From Candidatus Aenigmatarchaeota archaeon (GTDB lineage Archaea > Aenigmatarchaeota > Aenigmatarchaeia > QMZS01): 5,326 nucleotides of DNA. Below the pieces are notes generated by a model. That model ran no database searches. It was not told the origin of the DNA and was given only the letters and a program-made list of their open reading frames with translations. The stretch is taken from NCBI GenBank assembly GCA_030620695.1, contig JAUXEA010000039.1, positions 1 through 5,326 on the forward strand, read 5' to 3'. Below, piece by piece: positions 1 to 5,217 of the stretch; position 1 is the stretch's first letter, and the number at the start of each line of letters is the position of its first letter. The position numbers and the translations under genes were made by a program.

Positions 1-761
1 CCGGGATATTTTTTTTCCAAATCATATAAATATTTTCTTATTGTTTTTCTCACAGATTCTTTTCCATAGGGACAGAGTTTTTTTGGATAATAAGGCAAAT
101 TCAGGGCATCGCAATACGCAAAAATTTCTATTTCAGGAATTTCTCTTAATGGTTTTATTCTTGGGATAAATTTTTTTATTCTTTTGTTTTCTATTTTTGG
201 GCCCAGTCTCAAAAATTTATCAATATTTCCAAAAACAAAATTCAGCAAAACAGACTCTGCCTCATCATTTAGGTTAAATCCAAAACCGATTTTTGTTGCC
301 TTATCTTCTCTTGCCTTTTTGTTTAATAAACCTCTCCTCAAAACCCCGCAATAGGTGCACGCATTTAGCCTTTTGTTTAATTTTAAAATCTCCGGCAATT
401 TTTTTCCAAACTCTTCTTTGAAAGAATAAATTTTTAATTGAATTTTTAATAATTTGCAGGTTTCTTTTGCCTTTTTAATTGTCTTTTTTCTGTATTCACC
501 AATACCTTCATCTACTGCTATTGCAAAAATCTCACAGTCTTTTCTTTTTTTAATTATTTCATTCAGAATATACAAACATGCAACAGAATCTTTTCCCCCT
601 GAAATTGCCACACAGATTTTATCCCCTCTTTTTATTAAATTATTCTGTCTAATATCTCTTTTCACCTTTTTTTCTATTGACCTCACAAAACATTTTTTGC
701 AGAGTTCTGTTCCCTCATATTTTCTTTTAAAGTAAGTCTTCCCGCCGCAATTACAGACCAT
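1..761 (-). CDS. ncsA: NcsA/TtuA-family tRNA 2-thiouridine synthetase, 3'-truncated by window edge
   Basis: Reading leftwards from ATG at 759-761, an open frame runs 253 codons to the window edge, so the C-terminus is missing. Seen: an N-terminal zinc-finger-like cluster (C3, C5, C21, C24); a PP-loop SGGKDS at residues 54-59 preceded by hydrophobic ICVAI; a CTYC pair (C135, C138); GFNLNDEA at 161-168; and KLCPYGKESVRKTIR with C230. In the TtuA/NcsA family the PP-loop binds ATP to adenylate the uridine, and the CxxC pair plus the later cysteine hold a [4Fe-4S] cluster that carries sulfur; all three cysteines are present. The family normally ends in a second cysteine-rich zinc finger, which must lie outside the window. 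Whether the target is U34 (NcsA) or U54 (TtuA) cannot be decided. The first zinc pair is CxC, and the usual GHNLDDEAQ motif reads GFNLNDEAE. The gene lies 82 bases downstream of rfcL on the same strand and has no Shine-Dalgarno. Confidence 0.9.
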   Translation of the reverse strand, partial: MVCNCGGKTYFKRKYEGTELCKKCFVRSIEKKVKRDIRQNNLIKRGDKICVAISGGKDSVACLYILNEIIKKRKDCEIFAIAVDEGIGEYRKKTIKKAKETCKLLKIQLKIYSFKEEFGKKLPEILKLNKRLNACTYCGVLRRGLLNKKAREDKATKIGFGFNLNDEAESVLLNFVFGNIDKFLRLGPKIENKRIKKFIPRIKPLREIPEIEIFAYCDALNLPYYPKKLCPYGKESVRKTIRKYLYDLEKKYP

Positions 762-843
762 AATTATTTGAGTTATTAAACAGATTATGCCCTTGAAGGA
801 TGTCGCTCAGAATATTACACAAAAAGAAACAAACATTAAAAAT
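762..843 (-). terminator. Spacer between rfcL and the thiolase gene, with an oligo-T tract
   Basis: In the 82-base gap, the minus strand carries a T-rich run at 821-833 (TTTGTTTCTTTTT), starting just over ten bases past the rfcL stop. Archaeal termination often needs only oligo-T, so partial termination is plausible. Short AT-rich stretches (around 811-818 and 770-778) could act as a promoter for the thiolase gene, but none is convincing. I see no stable hairpin or RNA gene here. Read-through from rfcL is equally possible. Confidence 0.3.
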
Positions 844-1941
844 TTATGATAAATTTAAAAACTGCTCCAGATAGGGCAGCTCTTCTTTAATAACTCTTTT
901 TGAGCAATGCATTTTTTCCTGCAATTTCAGGATTTTTTCTTCCTTTTCTTTTTTCTTTGATTTCATTACCCCCATCTTCGAAATATATGTTGGGAACCCA
1001 TAAGGTACATATTTATAATAAGTTTCCCTTTTTGATAGTGCAATTCCAATGGAAAGGAAATTAATATAATAACGAAGCAAAACCCAGTCCTGCCTCCTCA
1101 TTATTCTTCTCCTGAAAATATCTGCAAGACTTAGAAAATCAATTGCCTTTTTTAAATCATCATTTTTGTATTCTCTTGTAACATTCTCTTCTATCCACCA
1201 GAAAAAATCCTCAGGGCTCCTGTCCAGATTATTCATAACATCTTTTGCAACATCTATCTTTTTTGTTTTCAGAATTATTTTAACAGAATTGAAAATGTTT
1301 TCTTCAAAATCTCTCGGGGAAAGTAAGTCAGAAGATAATAATTCACCGTCTAAAACCAAACTCTCCGTGTCAAGCAGGGCGCTCCTTATATCACCATTGC
1401 ATCTCTGTGCAATATTTTTCAGAACAGCTTCTTCAAAAACTATTTTCTCCTGCTGGCAGATTTCCCTCAAATATTTTGCAATTGAAAGATAATTTATCTT
1501 GGTGAAAGGAATTAACTTGCAATAACTTCTTAAACTTCTCAACTTTGTGTTATAAGCATCATTTGCGGTCATCACAATTGGATTTTTGCTCTCTTTGAAA
1601 ATTTTAATTAATTCAGTAGTTGCCCCCCTGTCCTGTACAGATAAGCCGTCAATTTCATCAATCAAAATAAGTCTTTTCTTTCCAAATATTGAATATTGCT
1701 TTGATATCTCAAGGACTTTTTTTAAACTCTCAACATCCCTATAATCAGAAGCATTTATTTCATAAATTTCAAGATTCAGTTTTTTTGCAAGAAGATAACA
1801 GGAAAGTGTTTTTCCAATTCCCGGATTACCATAGAGAAGCAGGGGCTTTTTACCAAAGTTTTTTAAAATTTCCTCTATCGCTTTCTTGTTACCAATCATT
1901 TCTTCCAGTTTTTCAGGCTTGTATTTTTCAAGGAGGTTCAT
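844..1941 (-). CDS. rfcL: Replication factor C large subunit (RfcL), short form
   Basis: AAA+ ATPase of the clamp loader that opens the PCNA ring and places it on primed DNA, working with RfcS subunits. From the ATG at 1939-1941 it is 365 residues: opening MNLLEKYKPEKLEEMIGN; Walker A GNPGIGKT at about 38-45; Walker B LILIDEIDGL at about 91-100; sensor 1 TAND at about 125-128; sensor 2 CNGDIRSAL at about 181-189; then helical collar-like sequence. The frame also stays open to a TTG at 1957-1959, adding six residues (TTG read as Met, then FCILI). The ATG is preferred because RfcL proteins characteristically begin at the NLLEKYKP-type segment. Family members I know are usually about 400-500 residues with a charged tail and C-terminal PCNA-interacting peptide. 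This one ends LEQFLNLS with no QxxLxxFF motif, so that tail is absent. The upstream region has a TATA-like box. The thiolase gene follows on the same strand. Confidence 0.93.
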   Translation of the reverse strand: MNLLEKYKPEKLEEMIGNKKAIEEILKNFGKKPLLLYGNPGIGKTLSCYLLAKKLNLEIYEINASDYRDVESLKKVLEISKQYSIFGKKRLILIDEIDGLSVQDRGATTELIKIFKESKNPIVMTANDAYNTKLRSLRSYCKLIPFTKINYLSIAKYLREICQQEKIVFEEAVLKNIAQRCNGDIRSALLDTESLVLDGELLSSDLLSPRDFEENIFNSVKIILKTKKIDVAKDVMNNLDRSPEDFFWWIEENVTREYKNDDLKKAIDFLSLADIFRRRIMRRQDWVLLRYYINFLSIGIALSKRETYYKYVPYGFPTYISKMGVMKSKKKEKEEKILKLQEKMHCSKRVIKEELPYLEQFLNLS

Positions 1942-1982
1942 AATTAGTATACAAAACAAATTATTTTGGCTTAAATCTTCCT

Positions 1983-1994
1983 GCTTTTTAAAGG
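1983..1994 (-). promoter_or_regulatory. Probable TATA box for rfcL
   Basis: On the minus strand this reads CCTTTAAAAAGC, close to an archaeal TATA element. Its centre lies about 47 bases upstream of the ATG at 1941. With the usual spacing of about 25 bases to the transcription start, the leader would be about 20 bases. A second weaker AT box (GATTTAAG, 1971-1978) would give a nearly leaderless mRNA. Assignment is by pattern only. Confidence 0.4.
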
Positions 1995-2004
1995 TTGTCG
2001 AGCC

Positions 2005-2050
2005 CTTTTTCCGTTAACGTGAGCCTTTAAGAAAGGCTCAAGCGAAAAAG
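2005..2050. repeat. Compound inverted repeat in the rfcL/archease divergent region
   Basis: The core is a perfect 9-bp inverted repeat, TGAGCCTTT at 2020-2028 and AAAGGCTCA at 2032-2040, with a 3-base spacer (AAG). Outside it, CTTTTTC at 2005-2011 pairs with GAAAAAG at 2044-2050. Between the arms sits the 8-bp palindrome CGTTAACG (2012-2019). If transcribed the region could fold into a two-tier hairpin; as DNA it could be a protein-binding site between the two divergent promoters. Its right half (2032-2050) resembles 2543-2561 downstream of archease (16 of 19 bases alike). I found no C/D-box or convincing H/ACA guide RNA features in it. Confidence 0.6.
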
Positions 2051-2072
2051 AAGGATTAGGTGAAGACAGCCT

Positions 2073-2099
2073 AAATGATAAAACTTTTTGAAGTTTTAT
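2073..2099 (+). promoter_or_regulatory. TATA-like box overlapped by a palindrome at the archease start
   Basis: AAATGATAAAA at 2073-2083 is centred about 23 bases before the archease ATG, which fits a leaderless or nearly leaderless transcript. It overlaps a perfect 9-bp inverted repeat, ATAAAACTT at 2078-2086 and AAGTTTTAT at 2091-2099, with a 4-base spacer TTTG, ending one base before the ATG. If transcription starts near the ATG this is a DNA operator-like palindrome covering the promoter. If it starts further upstream, it is an RNA hairpin directly before the start codon. There is no Shine-Dalgarno. Confidence 0.45.
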
Positions 2100-2100
2100 T

Positions 2101-2517
2101 ATGAAATACCGTTTTATAGAAGATTTAACTTCTGATGTTTTATTTGAGTCTTACGGCTCAACTTTGGAGGAATTATTTGAAAATTCTGCAGAAGCTCTGT
2201 TTTCTGTTGTCTGCGAAATTGACAAAATTGAATCAAAAGAAAAAATAGAGTTTGAATTTCAGGGCAAAACTATGGAAGACACTCTTTACAATTTTTTATC
2301 TAATTTGCTTGCAGAGAGTGAAATAGCCGAACTTTTTTTGTGCAACTTTAAAGTTGAAGTTGAAGAAACAAAAGAAGGATTTAAAGGGAAAGTTGTCGCA
2401 AGTGGAGAAAAAATAACTCCTGAAAAGGGAGGGACAGTTGTGAAAGGAATTACAAACTATAAATTCAAAGTTGAGAAAAACGAAACTTATAAGGCCACAG
2501 TAGTTTGTGATATTTAA
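2101..2517 (+). CDS. Archease, tRNA-ligase RtcB activating protein
   Basis: 138 residues, the usual archease size (about 140). Archease speeds RtcB, the GTP-dependent ligase that joins tRNA exons and repairs RNA, by promoting RtcB guanylylation and turnover. Seen: opening YRFIEDLTSDVLFESYGSTLEELFENSAEALF (residues 3-34), matching the family pattern Y-x-F-x-(D/E)HTADxxFxAYGxTLEELFENAAxALF; a middle FLSNLLAESE segment (65-74); and a closing strand KGITNYKFKVEKNETYKATVVCDI (115-138). Family members bind a metal through acidic residues in the first motif and near the C-terminus; D12 and D137 fit those places. Odd: the His of the (D/E)HTAD motif is Leu (EDLTSD), and the family's YH near the end is NY. 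The ATG at 2101 directly follows a palindrome and lacks a Shine-Dalgarno; the stop TAA (2515-2517) lies inside the next inverted repeat. RtcB is not in the window. Transcribed divergently from rfcL. Confidence 0.88.
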   Translation: MKYRFIEDLTSDVLFESYGSTLEELFENSAEALFSVVCEIDKIESKEKIEFEFQGKTMEDTLYNFLSNLLAESEIAELFLCNFKVEVEETKEGFKGKVVASGEKITPEKGGTVVKGITNYKFKVEKNETYKATVVCDI

Positions 2518-2552
2518 GCCTTTTATTGGATAAGTCCGTCAAAAAGGCTTAA
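2514..2552. terminator. Inverted repeat between convergent archease and lipoprotein genes
   Basis: A perfect 11-bp inverted repeat: TTAAGCCTTTT at 2514-2524 and AAAAGGCTTAA at 2542-2552, with a 17-base spacer. The left arm includes the archease stop codon. The right arm runs into a second 10-bp palindrome, GGCTTAAGCC (2546-2555), and an AAAAACTTTATTTT tract. It lies in the 45-base gap between two converging genes, so a two-way transcript end or 3' stabilising hairpin is the simplest reading. Archaeal termination relies mainly on oligo-T, so the role of the hairpin is inferred. Confidence 0.5.
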
Positions 2553-2562
2553 GCCAAAAACT

Positions 2563-2892
2563 TTATTTTGACCACTGGCACTTATTTTCAACACACCTGC
2601 ATTTTAAATTATATTTTTTTGCATTATAGCAATCTCTAAATTCGCAGGTTGTAATAACTGGTTCTTCATTCTTGGATTGGCAAACTTGCCCTGAACATCC
2701 TCCTGCACTACATTCTGAATCAGAAGAACAACTTCCGTAAGTGGAAAAACCACAAAAGTCCTCTAAAGAATTGTTTTCAATATCTGTTTTATTATTCAAA
2801 TGGTTTTCATCAATCTCTTTTATACACCCGCTAATCAACACAATTCCTATAATCAGAATCCCTGCTAAAATTATTTTTATGTTTTTTATCAT
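2563..2892 (-). CDS. Small secreted lipoprotein with a ten-cysteine domain
   Basis: 109 residues. Residues 1-23 form a lipoprotein signal: KNIK basic start, hydrophobic stretch IILAGILIIGIVLI, then lipobox ISGC with C23 as the expected lipidated cysteine. A polar Asn-rich linker follows (about 24-46). The rest is a compact domain with ten cysteines at 47, 55, 61, 66, 71, 83, 88, 98, 100 and 105, with GGCSGQVC and TTCE motifs and a C-terminal KCQW. This resembles the small eight-cysteine-cluster proteins found scattered in archaea and bacteria, whose function is not known to me. Ten cysteines outside the membrane suggests up to five disulfides; metal binding is the alternative. The gene starts 22 bases after the herA stop on the same strand, with no Shine-Dalgarno, so it is probably the last gene of the herA transcript. 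No functional link to HerA is evident. Confidence 0.75.
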   Translation of the reverse strand: MIKNIKIILAGILIIGIVLISGCIKEIDENHLNNKTDIENNSLEDFCGFSTYGSCSSDSECSAGGCSGQVCQSKNEEPVITTCEFRDCYNAKKYNLKCRCVENKCQWSK

Positions 2893-2914
2893 AAATTAAA
2901 CAAACTAAAATAAA

Positions 2915-4405
2915 TTACTGCTCCATCAAATCTTTCGCATCCTTCTTCCTGTTTTCTTTTTTCTCCAGGTAAGAGATACATTCTTCTTCAAGACTTTTAT
3001 TTGTTTCAATGTCCCCGACAATTTTTTCCCTGATTTTTACAAACAAGGGAAATGAACTTGCCTCTCCTACCAAGACAGCCTCCCCAACTTCAAGACTTGT
3101 TATTGATTTTAATAATTCACTTGTCAGCCCTTCAGAACTCTCCCCGATATGTTTCAGGTCATAAGGATTTGTTATTCTCAGGTACATGTGGGTATTACAC
3201 TGAGATAGACTTGTTGTGGATAAATGAACAGGTCTCTGGGAAATTAAACAAAGTAAACCATTAAATTTTCTTCCCTCTCTTGCAATTTTTTCCACAATTC
3301 CTTTTGAGAAGTTTTTCTTGGAACTTCTCTCAGGAGCAAAATTGTGCGCTTCCTCAATAAAGGCAATGAAAGGTGGAATTTTTCTTTTCACTCTTTTATT
3401 GAACAACTCCCTTAAAAAATATGCAACAATCATCTGCTTTTTCTTTTCACTTGTTATTTCAGAAATATCAAGAATAGAGGCTTGTCCTGGAATAATTAAA
3501 GAATCTATTGAAGGAGTATCATAATAACCAAACAATCTCACAGAGTTTAAAGAATAGAGATTTGAAAGTAAAACATCTTTGGTTGCCTGTTTTATATTTT
3601 CACTTTCTTCAATTTTCTGCATTATCTCTTTAATCCCAAAAACATCCTCGCTCTTTTTCAGTTCCCCAACAATTTTTATTAAATCCCTTTCCTGTACAAA
3701 ACTCAGGTTCGGGAGAAATAAGTTGTAATAATAATTTGGTAAATGCGGGAGACCAATTCTAATATCCTTCCCTTTAATTAAACTTGCATTCTGGGAAAAA
3801 TTTTCATCATAAGCAAAACTTGAATATTCCCCGTGAGGGTCAATTATGAGGACGCCTGCTTTTCCCTGGGTATCTTTTCTGTTTAATAATTCTTCAATCA
3901 AAACAGCAGTTGCATAACTTTTTCCAGCCCCAGATAGGGCAAGAATTGCAATGTGCTTCTGGAATAATCTGTTTAAGTTTAACTTTACTTCCAAATTGTG
4001 ACCGCTCAGATTACCAATTTTTAAACCTTGTTTATCAAATTTGAAGAGTTTTTCCAGGTTTTTATCTTCTGCGATTTTGACTATTTCCCCTGGGGAAACA
4101 GGATAATTAGCTTTTCTGACAGCTCCATCCAGAATTCCCAAGCAATATATTTTACACAACAGGAATTCCCACTTGTCTGTTGGAAAATGCAAATTAATCG
4201 CAGTTTCATAATTTGAAATTGTTTCTGGCTGCATAAAGTAGCGGTTTGTTTTTATGATTTCCTCAATTCTCCCGACAAGTAATCCTTCCTTTGTCTTTGT
4301 CTGAACAAACAAGCCCCTTTTTACCTCGCTCTCCTTTGTTGCAACAAAATAAAAAATCTGTGTATTCGGTGTTTCATCTTCGCAGCCAACTGTGCCAAGT
4401 TCCAT
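2915..4405 (-). CDS. herA: HerA-type DNA-translocating ATPase
   Basis: 496 residues, typical HerA length. HerA forms a hexameric ring that pumps double-stranded DNA and, with the NurA nuclease, resects broken ends for recombination. Domains in order: N-terminal HAS-barrel-like beta region (about 1-140, with GLLVGRIEEI at 41-50); Walker A region AILALSGAGKSYA (K162, S163; the first glycine of GxxxxGKS is Ala156); VLIIDPHGEY (185-194), a HerA-typical segment following a strand; a helical insert (about 225-300); Walker B FIAFIEEAHNF (346-356, with E351/E352); AREGRKFNGLLCLISQRP (375-392) with a likely sensor Gln390 and basic residues; TNPYDLKHI (412-420); and a Lys/Glu-rich tail after 465. The ATG at 4403-4405 lies within a 27-bp sequence that also leads into the upstream gene. 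It is 24 bases past that gene's TAG stop, so the two are probably co-transcribed. No NurA-like ORF is in the window. A HerA-like DUF87 paralogue with another role remains possible. Confidence 0.88.
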   Translation of the reverse strand: MELGTVGCEDETPNTQIFYFVATKESEVKRGLFVQTKTKEGLLVGRIEEIIKTNRYFMQPETISNYETAINLHFPTDKWEFLLCKIYCLGILDGAVRKANYPVSPGEIVKIAEDKNLEKLFKFDKQGLKIGNLSGHNLEVKLNLNRLFQKHIAILALSGAGKSYATAVLIEELLNRKDTQGKAGVLIIDPHGEYSSFAYDENFSQNASLIKGKDIRIGLPHLPNYYYNLFLPNLSFVQERDLIKIVGELKKSEDVFGIKEIMQKIEESENIKQATKDVLLSNLYSLNSVRLFGYYDTPSIDSLIIPGQASILDISEITSEKKKQMIVAYFLRELFNKRVKRKIPPFIAFIEEAHNFAPERSSKKNFSKGIVEKIAREGRKFNGLLCLISQRPVHLSTTSLSQCNTHMYLRITNPYDLKHIGESSEGLTSELLKSITSLEVGEAVLVGEASSFPLFVKIREKIVGDIETNKSLEEECISYLEKKENRKKDAKDLMEQ

Positions 4406-4426
4406 ATTTTAAGAACAAATGAATTA
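4400..4426 (-). repeat. 27-bp direct repeat, herA copy (leader plus start codon)
   Basis: This segment matches 5120-5146 at 26 of 27 positions; the only difference is base 4407 (t) against 5127 (a). On the coding strand it begins TAATTCATTTGTTCTTAAA and ends ATGGAA, so it includes the herA start codon and second codon and the 20 bases before it. No Shine-Dalgarno is inside it. Confidence 0.9.
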
Positions 4427-4429
4427 ATC

Positions 4430-5125
4430 CTATTCTGAAAGTGCATGATAATAACTTTTAAAATTTTGAGACAATTTTATCAGATGCCCTAAAGTGTGTT
4501 CTAGATGTTTACCTTTTTCATAATTCCAATTCTCATTTCCTGCACTAAGGGGGTCTGATGGGTCAGGCGGTCCGCTAAATCTATCATTTTCATCAAATAA
4601 AGCTTCTACATTATAAAAAATTCTTCCATCTTTAGTCATTAAAAACCTTGGTCTGACTATTGAAAAAGTTTCACGTAAAGATGTTTCTCCAATTTCTAAT
4701 TCTTCTTGTCCATTCCTTTTTATTATCTTTGGCCTATGACTTTCTCCAATCTCTCTGTAAGACTCGTAATTTAGTTTTTTGATGATAACCTTTGTTTCTT
4801 TTGGAATAATCTGTTTCAGCTTTCCTTCAGAATATTTCATAACCAAATCCAAGTTATATCCATCTATTAATTTTTCATCGTAGAATAAAATTCTTGTTGT
4901 ATTTTTAGGAATAGAATAAATCTCACCTCTAAACCAATTGAAATCTCTAGACCACCAGGGATAATCGTTACCATAAGGACCCTCTTCAATTATCACTTTA
5001 ACAGGATTTTTTTCAGTAGAAGCTCTCATGTTTCTCAAATATGCTCTTGGTCTTTCTCCTGTAAACCTTTTTAAATCTTCTGGGTTCCATTCTATACCCA
5101 AACTTTTAATGATATTGGATTCCAT
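4430..5125 (-). CDS. Unrecognised 231-residue protein upstream of herA
   Basis: I do not recognise this family. It appears soluble: no signal peptide, no membrane segment. It is rich in aromatic and charged residues. Visible segments: a charged N-terminus (ERPRAYLRNMR, 24-34); GPYGNDYPWWSRDFNWFRGEIY (49-70) with four tryptophans; a Lys/Ile-rich middle (97-118); RPRFLMTKDGRIFYNVEALFDENDRF (158-183), which reads like a beta-hairpin; a Pro/Asp loop SGPPDPSDPL (184-193); and a final helix with a spaced histidine set H207, H210, H214 (KHLEHTLGHL). The histidines could bind metal, but acidic partners are not identifiable. It does not show motifs I would expect of NurA, a transposase or a LAGLIDADG endonuclease. 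Start is ATG at 5123-5125, stop TAG at 4430-4432. It lies in a 720-bp unit bounded by a duplicated leader, which suggests it was inserted upstream of herA and is now the first gene of that operon. Confidence 0.75.
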   Translation of the reverse strand: MESNIIKSLGIEWNPEDLKRFTGERPRAYLRNMRASTEKNPVKVIIEEGPYGNDYPWWSRDFNWFRGEIYSIPKNTTRILFYDEKLIDGYNLDLVMKYSEGKLKQIIPKETKVIIKKLNYESYREIGESHRPKIIKRNGQEELEIGETSLRETFSIVRPRFLMTKDGRIFYNVEALFDENDRFSGPPDPSDPLSAGNENWNYEKGKHLEHTLGHLIKLSQNFKSYYHALSE

Positions 5126-5146
5126 AATTTAAGAACAAATGAATTA
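5120..5146 (-). repeat. 27-bp direct repeat, copy leading into the 231-residue gene
   Basis: Partner of 4400-4426, exactly 720 bp away in the same orientation, with one mismatch. It again spans a leader plus ATGGAA, here the start and second codons of the 231-residue protein. Similarity stops abruptly on both sides: the coding sequences diverge after the second codon, and the upstream flanks differ. Confidence 0.9.
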
Positions 5147-5217
5147 GCAGGAAAAAGAAAGATATTAATTATTAATAAAGGTAGGGAAGTAGATAAAAAA
5201 ATTTAAAAGTTAAACTT
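5147..5217. promoter_or_regulatory. Divergent promoter region, herA operon and phosphoesterase gene
   Basis: This is the remainder of the 92-base gap between two outward-facing genes. An AT core at 5164-5176, ATTAAT-T-ATTAAT, lies about 44-48 bases from each start codon, so it could hold TATA boxes for both directions, giving leaders of roughly 20 bases. A second box, AAATTTAAAAG (5200-5210), is closer to the plus-strand ATG and less well spaced. No Shine-Dalgarno is seen before either start. Confidence 0.4.

Noticed and set aside
454..735. Plus-strand 93-codon open frame
   Set aside because: It lies opposite the conserved thiolase coding sequence, is Phe/Leu/Ser-rich as expected of an antisense frame, and has no family resemblance.
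1166..1943. Two plus-strand open frames (1166-1492 and 1689-1943)
   Set aside because: Both are antisense to well-conserved RfcL sequence, including its ATPase motifs, and have no start context of their own.
1957..1959. TTG start for rfcL, six codons upstream
   Set aside because: The extra FCILI residues do not fit the family N-terminus, and the ATG at 1939-1941 places the start at the conserved opening.
2005..2075. Possible guide RNA (C/D or H/ACA) in the rfcL/archease gap
   Set aside because: There is a strong hairpin and an ACA at 2065-2067, but no C and D box pair, no kink-turn and no clear guide pocket.
3052..4216. Three plus-strand open frames opposite herA
   Set aside because: They are antisense to conserved HerA motifs and have no recognisable protein features.
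4430..5125. The 231-residue protein as a NurA nuclease or a mobile-element enzyme
   Set aside because: The position beside herA and the flanking repeats made both tempting, but no NurA, transposase, integrase or homing-endonuclease motif can be seen in the protein.
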